A DNA stretch of 64,000 nt from Oceanobacillus neutriphilus (GCF_014645515.1 NZ_BMLW01000016.1:41742-105741), one strand, 5' to 3'. Positions 19,213-29,295 are shown, numbered from the stretch's first letter. The notes: a model not told the origin generated them from the sequence alone. A program made the numbers and translations.

Positions 19213-20280
19213 TTAGAATGGCTTTCCTAAAAAGTTCTGTGTGTAATAGAATCGATATACTCCAACTCCAAGATAGCTGTATTCATCACTTAATAACGCT
19301 TCCCGATGACTTTCACTATTTAACCAGCCCTCCATTGCGGCAGGAGCATCCGGATACTGAGCAGCGATATTTTCTCCAGCTGCTACATAGGCAACCTGTC
19401 TTGCCTCCAGCCGTTCTTTCAACCCATCTCCCTCTAAGCTGACATGGGAAAAATAATCATTCTCATACATGTCTCTACTATGATCATATGCAACCACACT
19501 GACCTGGTCGTCCCACTCTAAACGAGGCAGATCACGCTGATGACGCATAATATTAGAAATATCAAAAATTTGCTGTTCCATTCCTGTCTGAATCTCCCCC
19601 CATTCTTCCTCACTGAATTGAGGCTGTTCAGGCAGTTCGCCCCGATACTCAATTTCATACGGTCTCTGTAATAAAAGTGCGTCTCCAGTAGAAATTCTTA
19701 CTGAAGAAAGCGTCTCTGTAAATGTATCAAAATAAAATTGAATAAATGTATTATCGCTTATTTTGACCAAAGGTCTCGTCTGAAGATCTTCTGTTGTTAA
19801 TCGGAAAGTAAACGAAGAATTATTGTCAGAATAGTCTACTTCACTTAAAAAAGGAAATTTATCCGCTATTTCCACATAACTTGCTCCTGATTCTATTGGG
19901 GAAATCTCCAAGTCTTCTCCAATAGCATAAACTGATACAATCTCATCTCCTAAAATTCCAAACTGGCCATATTGGCTTTCCGAGTTATTATATACATACC
20001 ATTCATAATTATATGCACTAACATCAATCCTGTCCGGTTCTCCCAACTCATCCGTAAGCTCTGTTGACGTCTTTCCTATCCATTGATATAAATCTCCTTC
20101 TAAATTCATCTGGGGAAGCTCTGCTGCTGTTCCTTTGGATTCTATTGAATCTTCATCTTCAGTCAAATGTGTCGTTACTTCCCTTACAATTTCTTTAGGT
20201 GATGAACTTATCTGGTTAATAACAATAAATACAAGGAGTGCAATAATCATGATTATCATAATATTACGAATCATCTTCAT
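19213..20280 (-). CDS. ylbC: YlbC, membrane-anchored CAP-domain protein
   Basis: A 355-residue protein with an N-terminal membrane helix or uncleaved signal (about 6-24), a CAP-associated N-terminal domain (about 55-200) and a C-terminal CAP/SCP-PR1 domain (about 230-350). The CAP domain shows DHSRDMYENDYFSHVS, AAGENIAA and SESHREALL, the usual cavity histidines and glutamate. Extracellular location is inferred; the ligand is unknown. GGGGG precedes the ATG. It is the last gene before a 620-bp gap. Confidence 0.9.
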   Translation of the reverse strand: MKMIRNIMIIMIIALLVFIVINQISSSPKEIVREVTTHLTEDEDSIESKGTAAELPQMNLEGDLYQWIGKTSTELTDELGEPDRIDVSAYNYEWYVYNNSESQYGQFGILGDEIVSVYAIGEDLEISPIESGASYVEIADKFPFLSEVDYSDNNSSFTFRLTTEDLQTRPLVKISDNTFIQFYFDTFTETLSSVRISTGDALLLQRPYEIEYRGELPEQPQFSEEEWGEIQTGMEQQIFDISNIMRHQRDLPRLEWDDQVSVVAYDHSRDMYENDYFSHVSLEGDGLKERLEARQVAYVAAGENIAAQYPDAPAAMEGWLNSESHREALLSDEYSYLGVGVYRFYYTQNFLGKPF

Positions 20281-20900
20281 GATTTAACCCCCATCCAGCA
20301 GACAAATATATCATTGATAATCTACTTATCTACTTTATACCCCATTATTTACTATTGTATACTTTCAAAGCAAATTGCCTGTAACTTAATATATCAATAA
20401 TTCTTTATATGTACGTATTCAAAAATTTCAATGATTTTCAACCGGGCATTTAATCGCAAATCTCTTCGGTGGGACGAGTAATCGCAGTCCCAGTCCCAAT
20501 TCGACGCAATAAAAAAACAAGACAACGAGTCTTCTACGGGCACACCGTTACAGGATATTGACTGCTGCCATGTAAAAGGAGTAGTTTTAGTGGTAGTTCG
20601 TTTCCTCACCGCTAATCAATTAATCACTTTTTGAACATCATATATAAGCCATTATAAAGCAAAAACACAAATAAATGTATCTAAACTATTTAATTTTAGT
20701 ATGAACTGGGAATTATAAAATTAAAATGTAAGCTGATGCTTTAGAAAAAAAGAAAAATACCTGATTTATCAATTTCTTTCATGCAGCCATCTTGATAAGT
20801 ATGCCCTTTCTTTACTATCATCAACGGTTTCTATTGCATCTATTACTGTTTCGTATTATCCTTAAATTAAGCAGAATATTTTTGATGAGGTGAAAGAATA
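20281..20900. other. 620-bp gap between divergent ylbC and ylbA
   Basis: No convincing gene. A 71-codon minus-strand frame (20394-20609, GTG start) lacks a ribosome site and resembles nothing I recognise; it could be a decayed fragment. In B. subtilis the ylbB gene (CBS-domain protein) lies between ylbA and ylbC and is missing here. Confidence 0.5.
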
Positions 20901-21266
20901 ATGAGATTTGAAAACACAGGGATAGAAGACACGATTATTGATGTGCAGGTATTGGATCATGTAACAGCTAATCTGGCATTTATCCGTGCTGGACAATGGG
21001 ACTATGAACGCGTTACCTATGATTACAAAATTGGCTCCAACGAAAAAAACATTACATACTATATTCGCGTACAAGGATATGCTATCGATGGGGATGTCGA
21101 TAAACGCAATGCTGTTATCAAATTAATGACTCCTCTACTCGGTAAACATTATTATCCTCATGGAGTAGAATATGGTGAGGAAGAGAACTTTCCTGAAAGC
21201 GTTGTAGAAAGGGCAAACACACTGCTTGCCAAACTTAGTGAAGAACTTCAGTATTACAAGAAATAA
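20901..21266 (+). CDS. ylbA: YugN-like family protein YlbA
   Basis: A 121-residue protein of the YugN-like family, matching YlbA at the same place in B. subtilis (beside the cta cluster). It contains LDHVTANLAFIRAGQWDYERVTYDYK and YYIRVQGYAIDGDVD. The function is unknown. GAGGTG lies before the ATG. It is monocistronic with a strong terminator after it. Confidence 0.87.
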   Translation: MRFENTGIEDTIIDVQVLDHVTANLAFIRAGQWDYERVTYDYKIGSNEKNITYYIRVQGYAIDGDVDKRNAVIKLMTPLLGKHYYPHGVEYGEEENFPESVVERANTLLAKLSEELQYYKK

Positions 21267-21321
21267 AAAACAAAATGTATATCATTAACAAAGTCTTAGT
21301 AAAAAAAAGATAGGCAAATGT

Positions 21322-21365
21322 AAAGGGATAACATATTAGCCAGATAAAATATGTTATCCCTTTTC
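21322..21365 (+). terminator. Terminator after ylbA
   Basis: AAAGGGATAACATATT and its exact complement enclose a 10-base loop and end in TTTTC. Confidence 0.85.
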
Positions 21366-21460
21366 TGCATCCGTTAAGCCTTGCAATTTGCTACAATGCA
21401 GAATTAACTGCATTATAAATCGTTAAAGCAAAGAAATTTACTAATTGAAACACAACAGAA

Positions 21461-21502
21461 AAGAGGATACGATGCTCATTTGTAAGCATTGTATCCACTC
21501 TT
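21461..21502 (-). terminator. Terminator after ctaM
   Basis: AAGAGTGGATACAATGCT ... AGCATCGTATCCTCTTTT hairpin (minus strand), with few mismatches, 37 bases beyond the ctaM stop. Confidence 0.75.
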
Positions 21503-21538
21503 AATGAAATCTATATCAAGATTACCTCTGCTAATATG

Positions 21539-21994
21539 CTAAAACCCTAGAATGGCCTTAATCATACTCGTCGTTTCACCCGGGTCGTACATTATATACA
21601 GGAAGATATAAACGAGAACTCCCGTAATCGCGGTGAAAAACCAAATAATACTTGTTACGGGGCCGATTTTACGATGCTTCTTAATATTTCTTTTAAATGC
21701 TAAAACAAGCGTTACAACTCCAAATACAGCCCCGACAGTTGCTAAAACAATATGGAAAATCAGGAAGATTGTAAAATATGTTTTCACATTTTCAGGTCCT
21801 CCAAAGCTTGTATTTCCTATAAATACAGTTCGTGACACATAAATAATAAAGAAAAGCAATGCACTGACAGCAGCTGCTATCATTACTTTTTTATGCTGCT
21901 TTTTTTTATTTTTGATAATTAACCCCCAGCCGATTGCTACAAGTATTGCACTTAAAGCAATAAAAAAAGTACTAATTGTTGGTAGTAAATACAT
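21539..21994 (-). CDS. ctaM: DUF420 membrane protein CtaM/YozB
   Basis: A 151-residue protein with four to five predicted helices, of the DUF420 family. The Staphylococcus homologue CtaM is needed to make active heme-copper oxidase, and the B. subtilis homologue is YozB. The adjacent ctaG and oxidase genes agree with that role. The start at 21994 (MYLLPTIS) has GGAGG 8 bases upstream; a 21-codon longer frame has no ribosome site. Conserved histidines appear in TYFTIFLIFHIVLA and KKHRKIG. Confidence 0.85.
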   Translation of the reverse strand: MYLLPTISTFFIALSAILVAIGWGLIIKNKKKQHKKVMIAAAVSALLFFIIYVSRTVFIGNTSFGGPENVKTYFTIFLIFHIVLATVGAVFGVVTLVLAFKRNIKKHRKIGPVTSIIWFFTAITGVLVYIFLYIMYDPGETTSMIKAILGF

Positions 21995-22061
21995 TTCTTT
22001 ATCCTCCAATAATTCTTTAAATATGTATTTAAAAAGACTATGAAAACATTCCCGCACGCAG

Positions 22062-22098
22062 AAAAAAGCGTTTTTCTTTTTCTGAGGAACGCTTTTTC
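22062..22098 (-). terminator. Terminator after ctaG
   Basis: GAAAAAGCGTT ... AACGCTTTTTTC stem on the minus strand. A second weaker GGCC/GGCC hairpin lies nearer to ctaG (22165-22186) but lacks a T-run. Confidence 0.7.
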
Positions 22099-22237
22099 AC
22101 TCAGGAAAATTACTCTTCAAGAAAAGTAAGCTGATTAGTTTTACTCATACTAAAATGATTACCCGGCCCGTTTTTTCAAACAGGCCATAAAATCTTTTTC
22201 ATCCTATTATTTTTTGCAAACCTTTTTTGAATCCTTT

Positions 22238-23143
22238 TTAATGCGATTCTACTGCAGTTGGCGGCAGCGGATCTATTTTATTACTTTCCCCTCTAAACCA
22301 GGAGAAGATAACAGTTGCCAAAATAGCTCCATAAGTAAATTCCTGCATAATCTTCATTATAATACCGCCCAGCTGCTGATCTTCTAATGTGCTAATTGGC
22401 GTAAACATTTCTGGTCCAGTTAAACCAGGGGCAAGCCCCTGTAATACATTTCCCGGTACACACAGACTCATCGCCTGCATCCATGCGCCTCCTTGTGTAT
22501 ATGTGGCATATAGCGGTTCAGGAGCAAAAATAATCAATACACATGCCGGGGTTATTAGCACACTGTTTGCGAAAATATAGCCTATCTTCAATAGAGGCTG
22601 CATGCGGTCAAATTCCTTCAATGGAGGCAGTAACGGAAATATCATGAAAAAAGCTGCAATAAATAGCACTCCATGTACAAAGAAATGAATGACTGGCGAA
22701 GACTTCGCAAACTCAAAGAAAACAGGTACATGATAAACAGAAAATAAGCCATTAAATACTAATAATGATATTAAAGGTTTGGTTCCTATATCTACAATAG
22801 GTTTAATGAAAGGCTGATTAATTACTATTCTCCAAATCCAGACTGGTATTCCAATAATTATTAATATTGGAATTACAAGCAAAAAAATTGCCATTTGAAT
22901 CATATGAGCAGTCAATGTTATATGTGAAAGTAAATCAATTGGTGCACCCTTAACTAAGTATAAACACAGCAATGCAGTATAAAAAGAAAATTGCTGCTTC
23001 ACAGATGCTCTATCGTGGCCGCCAAACTTATACCGATATGGACCTGTAATTAGAAAATAAGCTAAAGCAACCAGAACTATAAAAATCATAAAGTAGGGAC
23101 TCCACAAGGCCCGAAACCCAAATATTTGTATATCTAACCACAT
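22238..23143 (-). CDS. ctaG: Cytochrome c oxidase (caa3) assembly protein CtaG
   Basis: A 301-residue polytopic membrane protein (about seven helices) of the Caa3_CtaG family, needed for maturation of caa3 oxidase and unrelated to proteobacterial CtaG/Cox11. Conserved features include HITLTAHMIQM and VYHVPVFFEF with helix-embedded histidines. In B. subtilis it is the last gene of ctaCDEFG; here a large repeat and a terminator separate it from ctaF, so it needs its own promoter. Confidence 0.93.
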   Translation of the reverse strand: MWLDIQIFGFRALWSPYFMIFIVLVALAYFLITGPYRYKFGGHDRASVKQQFSFYTALLCLYLVKGAPIDLLSHITLTAHMIQMAIFLLVIPILIIIGIPVWIWRIVINQPFIKPIVDIGTKPLISLLVFNGLFSVYHVPVFFEFAKSSPVIHFFVHGVLFIAAFFMIFPLLPPLKEFDRMQPLLKIGYIFANSVLITPACVLIIFAPEPLYATYTQGGAWMQAMSLCVPGNVLQGLAPGLTGPEMFTPISTLEDQQLGGIIMKIMQEFTYGAILATVIFSWFRGESNKIDPLPPTAVESH

Positions 23144-23254
23144 ACATAATCATCTCCACTTTAGTCTGCTCTGTCTATTATACCTTAAAACAAATAAGAA
23201 TTCTCTAGTAGGATTGTGACGATTTTAAAACATCTATATATATTTCTCTATCAT

Positions 23255-24136
23255 AACTCAACTTTCGCACCTGAGAACAAGCATCTATACCTTTCTATTC
23301 CATGATGAATATGTTCTACATTATCCTGCCTGCATGTTGTTAAATCATCCTTCTATTGAAATAGAGATTGTGTATAGTTCCTGCAACCAACCACTACGCT
23401 TTCCATGGGGACGGCTTAAGCTAACTTGAAAAGAAAACCGCTTTTCAAGTGGATCTTCAACTCGCCCTGCGATGCACAGGACGTGCAAGTGCAGGCGTTG
23501 TGACAGGAGTCACGGGTTTAGCCTGCGAACCACTTAGGAGTCTGCGTGGTTGGTCTGCGCTCAGTTAGGTTTCTACAGCGAATGAAAGGATTCATATCCT
23601 GATGGAGCTGGATGAAATAATCCCTTTTTGCTTGATAAAAAGATTATTTTAGTGGTCCAAATGGATGATTTGGCAATTTAAATGATGACACAGCATGGGA
23701 TAGTAAATATCGGAAATAGCTTTCATGAACAGAAAGTAATCATGGCAGAATATTTTACCGTAAACCAAGAAAAATATTTTATCTGATCTAACTTCTTTTT
23801 AGTCAGCTGTTTCAACCTGTATAGAACATCCTGCTAGCGGAGGCGGACCGTTTTGACTCCTGAAGGATTAGCACCATCTGAAGATCCACTTTTGCCAAGT
23901 GCTCTTCTTGGCAAAAGTTAGCTGAAGAGCATACCCCTAGGCAGGCTAAGGTCGCAACGTCCTGGGGCCTAAGATTACTCACCCCATCGAAAAGAGTTGT
24001 ACGTCGAAAGCAAAACGGTCCGACGCAGCGGGTCCTTACACGTTACCTTCTTTCTAGATAGAGTTTATGCTTTATCAAGAGATAGATGGACGGAACAATC
24101 AACACCTATCACTATGACCAGCAAGTTACTTTTTTA
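23255..24136. repeat. Large structured non-coding repeat, copy 2
   Basis: About 880 bp, collinear with 11226-11974 and in the same orientation. Module A spans 23387-23553 and module B 23842-24024. Compared with copy 1 it carries extra segments of roughly 57 and 65 bp inside modules A and B, plus a small insertion near 23858; the framework between modules is conserved. The right outer arm of module B has one mismatch. It splits ctaG from ctaF. No coding potential is seen. Confidence 0.8.
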
Positions 24137-24183
24137 GATCTATTTCCTTCAATTAAGAATTAATTCAGTAAAATATTATACTT

Positions 24184-24223
24184 AAAAACGCTATGATGAT
24201 TTTAAATCATCATAGCGTTTTTT
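24184..24223 (-). terminator. Terminator of the cta operon
   Basis: AAAACGCTATGATGATTT is followed by its complement and T-runs; it lies 26 bases beyond the ctaF stop and ends the ctaB-F transcript before the repeat. Confidence 0.9.
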
Positions 24224-24248
24224 AATTAAAAAGAATTGATTCTTTTGC

Positions 24249-24569
24249 TTACCACCAAGTAATAACTGTAAATGTTAATGCTACCATTACAGTAATGAAA
24301 ACTCCTCCATAGATAATCTGGGAAGGTACTTCATGCCCTTTGTCCTTTAAGTGCATAAAGTAGAAAAACTGAAAACCTACCTGAACAAAAGCAAGGAGTA
24401 ATATTATTGGGATAACATAAGTAGATGGTACCTCCAGCATAACAAGGGCAAATGCAATTAATGTAAAGATGATCATTAAAGCAAAGCTGACTACCATTCT
24501 TTGCATCTCTTGTTTATTCTTTTGTTTTTGGAACGAATTAATTTTTCGTGTACTCATTTCGTCTGTCAT
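24249..24569 (-). CDS. ctaF: Cytochrome caa3 oxidase subunit IV
   Basis: A 106-residue protein with three membrane helices of the COX4 bacterial type (FALMIIFTLIAFALVML, VIPIILLLAFVQVGFQFFYFMHLKDKGHE). The FQFFYFMHLKDKG segment is typical. It stabilises the oxidase core. Three bases separate it from ctaE. Confidence 0.94.
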   Translation of the reverse strand: MTDEMSTRKINSFQKQKNKQEMQRMVVSFALMIIFTLIAFALVMLEVPSTYVIPIILLLAFVQVGFQFFYFMHLKDKGHEVPSQIIYGGVFITVMVALTFTVITWW

Positions 24570-24572
24570 AAA

Positions 24573-25196
24573 TTAACTCACCATCCCCATCAGATAAACA
24601 ACTGTAAAGATGAACACCCACACTACATCGATAAAATGCCAATATAGGGCGAATGTATTAAATTTAGGCGCATTATACAGATCCAATCCCCGCTTTGCAT
24701 TACGCACCATTAACGTGATAATCCATGATAATCCGAATGCAACGTGTCCTCCATGGAAGCCGACTAAAGCATAGAAGGCGGACCCAAATGCTGAAGAACG
24801 GAATGTAAATCCGTAACCATGAATATAATGCGCAAATTCATAAATCTCACAAGCAAGGAAACCAATACCTAATAATGCTGTAATTCCCATCCACAGCTGC
24901 ATCTTTTTAAAGTCATTATTCTTCATGTGATAAATTGCATACACACTCGTTAAAGAGCTTGTTAAAAGCAAAACAGTCATTAAGAATACCAGACCAAGAC
25001 CATATAATTCCTGAGTTGTCGGCCCGCCGGCATTTGAATTCCTTAAAGCAAGATATGTGCCAAAAAGACAAGCAAATAAGACAGTCTCTCCTCCAAGGAA
25101 TATCCACAATCCCATAAATTTATGTTTTCCTTCTGTAGTTGCTTTGGAAGGATCTTTTGGCATATTCTTTGGATCAATGGAATGATCATGACTCAT
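24573..25196 (-). CDS. ctaE: Cytochrome caa3 oxidase subunit III
   Basis: A 207-residue subunit with five membrane helices. The GLWIFLGGETVLFACLFGTY N-terminus, the GFHGGHVAFGLSW motif near residue 150 and the C-terminal YWHFIDVVWVFIFTVVYLMG match the bacterial short subunit III. The start at 25196 is preceded by GGTGATTAAT, and ctaD stops 1 base upstream. Confidence 0.95.
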   Translation of the reverse strand: MSHDHSIDPKNMPKDPSKATTEGKHKFMGLWIFLGGETVLFACLFGTYLALRNSNAGGPTTQELYGLGLVFLMTVLLLTSSLTSVYAIYHMKNNDFKKMQLWMGITALLGIGFLACEIYEFAHYIHGYGFTFRSSAFGSAFYALVGFHGGHVAFGLSWIITLMVRNAKRGLDLYNAPKFNTFALYWHFIDVVWVFIFTVVYLMGMVS

Positions 25197-25197
25197 A

Positions 25198-27051
25198 TTA
25201 ATCACCTATCCTTTCTAGTTCTTCTTTAGGGATATGGTGTCCGTGATCATCCTTTAACGAACGGGTCAACATACTGATTAATGCAATGGCCATTCCAGAA
25301 TACACAGCGATTAACCAGAGTTTATTGCCTGTTTGATAAATAAATCCATAGGAAGCAATAGTCATCCCAATAGTTATAATTAAAGGAAGAATTGATCCAT
25401 TTGGCATATGAATTTCATCTACTGGCTCTGCCGGGGTCATATTCTTATTTCCTTCCATTTTTTCAATCCATAATGGATCCAATCCACGAACTAATGGCAA
25501 TTGTTTATAGTTATAATGGACGGGCGGTGATGAAATTGACCATTCAAGTGTACGCCCGCTTCCCCAAGCATCGCGAGGAGCTTTTTTTCCTTTGATGGTT
25601 GTTAAGATTATATTAATCAAAAATACAATAACTCCAAATGACATAAAGAAAGCACCAATGGAACTAATTAAATTACCTGTATCCAGACCTTGGTTTTCCA
25701 AGAATACCCAGTAACGACGCGGCATACCCATTAAACCTAAGAAATGCTGAATAAAGAATGTTAAATGGAATCCAACAAAGAATGTCCAAAAAGATAGCTG
25801 CCCCAGTCCTTCATGCAAATACTTCCCAAACATTTTTGGCCACCAATAATGCAGTCCGGATAATATACCAAAAACTGTTCCACCAACAATAACATAGTGA
25901 AAGTGTCCGATAACAAAGTAAGTGTCATGATATTGATAGTCAGCAACCGCTGATGCAAGCATTACACCAGTCATTCCTCCAATAGTAAATGACGGGATGA
26001 AGGCTAATGCCCATAGCATTGCTGAATTAATTTTGATGCTTCCTCCCCAAAGGGTGAACAGCCAGTTAAATATTTTAATACCTGTAGGTACAGCAATTGC
26101 CATTGTTGCAACTGCAAAGATAGAGTTTGCAACTGGCCCCAATCCGACTGTAAACATATGGTGAGCCCATACCATAAATCCTAAAAATGCAATCAAAAAT
26201 GTCGCAAATACCATTGCTGTATATCCGAACAAGCGCTTCTTAGCAAATGTTGGGAAAACCTCACTAAATACTCCAAATACCGGTAAAATCAAAATATATA
26301 CTTCCGGATGTCCAAATATCCAGAATAAATGCTGCCAGATTACAGCATTTCCACCTAATGCAGCATCGAAAAACGCAGAACCAAACATACGATCAAACAT
26401 CATTAAGAATAATCCAACCGTTAATGCCGGGAAAGCAAATAGTATTAAGATGCTTGCTACAAATGTGGTCCAAGTAAACAGGGGCATTCTCATATAAGTC
26501 ATACCCGGTGCACGCATAAGCACAATTGTAACAATAAAGTTAATTCCACCCATTAATGTTCCTGCCCCGGATAATTGCAGTCCCATAATATAAAAGTCAA
26601 TACCGTGACCTGGCGATTGTATTGATAAAGGAGCATAGTTAGTCCAGCCGGCATCAGGTGCACCAGTAAACCAGCTAAGGTTTAATAAAACTCCTCCGAA
26701 TAAGAATAACCAGAATCCTAAAGAGTTTAGAAATGGAAACGCAACATCACGCGCTCCGATTTGCAGCGGCATAATAAAGTTCATCAATCCTAATAATATT
26801 GGCATTGCTGCAAGAAAAATCATGGTTGTGCCATGCATGGTAATCATTTCGTTATAAAGCCCTGCACTAATAAAATTATTCTCTGGTGACATTAATTGAA
26901 TACGAATAATTACAGCTTCAAGACCACCCATCAGGAAGAAGAATCCTCCTCCTGCCATATATAGAATACCTATCTTTTTATGATCAACTGTAGTCAGCCA
27001 ATCCCACAAGGTAGCCCCGAAACCCCTTTTTTGAGCACTAGTCATACCCAA
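25198..27051 (-). CDS. ctaD: Cytochrome caa3 oxidase subunit I
   Basis: The 617-residue catalytic subunit binds low-spin heme and the heme a3-CuB centre that reduces O2 to water while pumping protons. Key features are ITMHGTTMIF near residue 70, WIFGHPEVYILILPVFG near 245 (CuB histidine with cross-linked tyrosine), the next CuB pair AHHMFTVG near 295, and YHDTYFVIGHFHYV near 385 (heme histidines). The start is TTG at 27051 with GGGAGG 8 bases upstream; the ATG two codons later is too far from it. Confidence 0.97.
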   Translation of the reverse strand: MGMTSAQKRGFGATLWDWLTTVDHKKIGILYMAGGGFFFLMGGLEAVIIRIQLMSPENNFISAGLYNEMITMHGTTMIFLAAMPILLGLMNFIMPLQIGARDVAFPFLNSLGFWLFLFGGVLLNLSWFTGAPDAGWTNYAPLSIQSPGHGIDFYIMGLQLSGAGTLMGGINFIVTIVLMRAPGMTYMRMPLFTWTTFVASILILFAFPALTVGLFLMMFDRMFGSAFFDAALGGNAVIWQHLFWIFGHPEVYILILPVFGVFSEVFPTFAKKRLFGYTAMVFATFLIAFLGFMVWAHHMFTVGLGPVANSIFAVATMAIAVPTGIKIFNWLFTLWGGSIKINSAMLWALAFIPSFTIGGMTGVMLASAVADYQYHDTYFVIGHFHYVIVGGTVFGILSGLHYWWPKMFGKYLHEGLGQLSFWTFFVGFHLTFFIQHFLGLMGMPRRYWVFLENQGLDTGNLISSIGAFFMSFGVIVFLINIILTTIKGKKAPRDAWGSGRTLEWSISSPPVHYNYKQLPLVRGLDPLWIEKMEGNKNMTPAEPVDEIHMPNGSILPLIITIGMTIASYGFIYQTGNKLWLIAVYSGMAIALISMLTRSLKDDHGHHIPKEELERIGD

Positions 27052-27087
27052 ATTTTAAACCTCCCTTTTGTAACTGTCTTTCATGTT

Positions 27088-28170
27088 TTAATCTCCCGCG
27101 CTCTCAGGTGTAATTTCTGAAGGCTGCAGCTGCAATAAATATTCTGCAATACTTTCAGCTTCATCCTGACTAAGCTCCGGATACTGACCTGTCATTTTGT
27201 TTCCCGGCTTAATAGATTCAGGATCCATAATCCAATCAACCAGGTTTTCTTTGTTATGTTCTAAAATACCTGCAACCCGGGAACGATCTCCAAAGTTGGT
27301 CAGGTTCGGTCCAAAAGGTCCATTGTTCTGCGGACCAGCTTCGATACCCGAAGCAGCCGAATCTGTCGCATGGCAATTCATACAGTTATTAGCTTCGAAT
27401 AGCTCCTGCCCTTCTTGAGCTACAGCGTTTTCAGGCTCTGCATCAGTATCAACATTTTGCATGTCATTAACCCACTCATCATATTCATCTGGTGAAACAG
27501 CGATGACTTTAAAGTCCATCAATGAATGTGAAGGACCGCATAACTCAGCACACTTACCCCAGTACACGCCCTCATCATAAGCTTCGATGTACATGGTATT
27601 TACGTTCTCTGCATTAACATCCATTTTCCCTGATATTGAAGGGACCCAGAATGAATGGATAACATCAGAGGAGAGCATATGTAAATAAACTCGCTCACCA
27701 GTAGGAATATACAGGTCTTGACTTGTTTGGATTTCTTCTCCGGCATACTCAAAATGCCACCAGTATTGATTTCCTTTTACGTTAACATTGATGAGTTCAT
27801 CTGCCTTAGAGTCATCTGACAAATCAAATGTCGCCAGAACAGTCGGCACAGCAATAACTAATACTAAAATAATTGGAATAACTGTCCATATTACCTCCAG
27901 CTTGTGATTGCCTTCCACCTGCTCTGGAATATAGTTTTCCTGTCCTTTTTTCCTTCGAAAACGAACAAGTGTAATCACATAGATCACCATAACCACAATA
28001 AACACACCAGTCATAATTAATGTGGTCAGGAGAATTAGATCCATGGATTTTTCTGCCCCATACCCTTTAGGTTCAAGCGCAGTCAGATTTTCGATTCCGC
28101 AACCGGCAAGAAATAATGCAAGTAACATGAATACGAAAAATACTTTGGTTTTTCCCATCCAACCTCTCAT
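27088..28170 (-). CDS. ctaC: Cytochrome caa3 oxidase subunit II with fused cytochrome c domain
   Basis: A 360-residue lipoprotein: a signal with lipobox LAGC near residue 24, two membrane helices, a CuA domain (WSVPSI-like segment FWVPSISGKMD and the ligand motif CAELCGPSHSLMDF near 215), then a C-terminal cytochrome c domain with CMNCH near 265 and a distal methionine in PGNKMTGQYP. The c domain makes this a caa3 oxidase that accepts electrons directly. AGAGAGG precedes the ATG. It is cotranscribed with ctaD (36 bases apart). Confidence 0.96.
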   Translation of the reverse strand: MRGWMGKTKVFFVFMLLALFLAGCGIENLTALEPKGYGAEKSMDLILLTTLIMTGVFIVVMVIYVITLVRFRRKKGQENYIPEQVEGNHKLEVIWTVIPIILVLVIAVPTVLATFDLSDDSKADELINVNVKGNQYWWHFEYAGEEIQTSQDLYIPTGERVYLHMLSSDVIHSFWVPSISGKMDVNAENVNTMYIEAYDEGVYWGKCAELCGPSHSLMDFKVIAVSPDEYDEWVNDMQNVDTDAEPENAVAQEGQELFEANNCMNCHATDSAASGIEAGPQNNGPFGPNLTNFGDRSRVAGILEHNKENLVDWIMDPESIKPGNKMTGQYPELSQDEAESIAEYLLQLQPSEITPESAGD

Positions 28171-28237
28171 GTAAGAATACCTCTCTTTCTTCTTGTTCTT
28201 TCCTTTTTATATTTAAATTTTAAGGAATAACAAATCA

Positions 28238-29182
28238 TTAATTAAATATCGGCAGTGTGACAATAATCATTAACGGAAATAAAATGGTTAAATAATTCAA
28301 AGAAAATATAAATACTAAATTAGCCCATTTCATATCTTTTTCCGTAAATAACCCCATAAAACCTATCACGAGCCAGGCAATATTTAATATTGTTGCCACA
28401 ATAGTAAATGTCAATCCCAATGCAGGCATTAAGAAAAACGGCAATGGTAAAAGACAGGCAATATATACAGCAATCTGTCTTTTAGTTATTCCCATACCTC
28501 TAATAACCGGCAACATTGGTACACCAGCTGCCTTATATTCTTCTTTCTTTTTCACTGCTAATGCAAGAAAATGCGGTGTTTGCCATATAAACATAATAAG
28601 AAACATAACAAAAGGAACCACATGAAAAGAAGGATCAACTGCTGCCCATCCAATCAAGGGAGGCATTGCACCGGATAAGCTTCCAATAGCTGTATTTAAA
28701 GTATATCTTCTCTTTGACCACATGGTATATAAGACAACGTAGCCAACCCAGCCGATAAAAGCAAATAATGCTGCATACCAGGTAGTAAACATTAATACTG
28801 CAAAGCCAAGAAAACTTATAATAATTCCTGTTGTAAGTACTGCCCGCAGCGAAAAGAATCCAGTTACAGTAGGTCTTTTCTTCGTTCGAGACATCTTAGG
28901 GTCAATATCTACATCATACCAATTGTTAATAATACATCCGCCGGCAATCACGAATGCACTTCCGATTATCATCAGAAGAAAGGTTCCCCAATAATCACTA
29001 AAGGAGGAGTTTGTTAGAGCGATGGCCACTAAAAAACCTGTTATTGCTGTAATTAAGTTTGAATTTACAATTCCGATTTTTATAAGCGCCTTCACTTCTG
29101 ACAGAAAAACAGTTACTTTTTGTTTGTTTGAAATAGTCGTGTTACCAATTAATTCCGAATAAGTCATATCTACTTTATCCAT
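28238..29182 (-). CDS. ctaB: Protoheme IX farnesyltransferase (heme O synthase)
   Basis: A 314-residue polytopic prenyltransferase that adds a farnesyl group to heme B. The Asp-rich motif NNWYDVDIDPKMSRTKKRP (about residue 85-103), with metal-diphosphate-binding aspartates, and WQTPHFLALA near 200 are diagnostic. The start at 29182 has AAGGGGGG 5 bases upstream; the upstream frame lacks a ribosome site. It heads the cta operon and is divergent from ctaA. Confidence 0.95.
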   Translation of the reverse strand: MDKVDMTYSELIGNTTISNKQKVTVFLSEVKALIKIGIVNSNLITAITGFLVAIALTNSSFSDYWGTFLLMIIGSAFVIAGGCIINNWYDVDIDPKMSRTKKRPTVTGFFSLRAVLTTGIIISFLGFAVLMFTTWYAALFAFIGWVGYVVLYTMWSKRRYTLNTAIGSLSGAMPPLIGWAAVDPSFHVVPFVMFLIMFIWQTPHFLALAVKKKEEYKAAGVPMLPVIRGMGITKRQIAVYIACLLPLPFFLMPALGLTFTIVATILNIAWLVIGFMGLFTEKDMKWANLVFIFSLNYLTILFPLMIIVTLPIFN

Positions 29183-29266
29183 AATTTCCCCCCTTCGCAC
29201 CAGTAGGAAGACATAATAATAAACAGAATACACGTACTTCTTTCTATGTACTCCGTTTCCTATCTA

Positions 29267-29295
29267 ATTATAGCATGGATTTCTTTGACAATCTA
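29267..29295 (-). promoter_or_regulatory. Candidate ctaB promoter with extended -10
   Basis: Minus-strand TAGATT, 17 bp, then TATAAT preceded by TGC (an extended -10), about 85 bases upstream of the ctaB start. The rest of the 500-bp ctaA-ctaB gap is AT-rich with no gene. Confidence 0.5.

Noticed and set aside
20394..20609. A 71-codon minus-strand frame between ylbC and ylbA
   Set aside because: GTG start without a ribosome site, no recognised family and unusual composition; kept only as part of the intergenic note.
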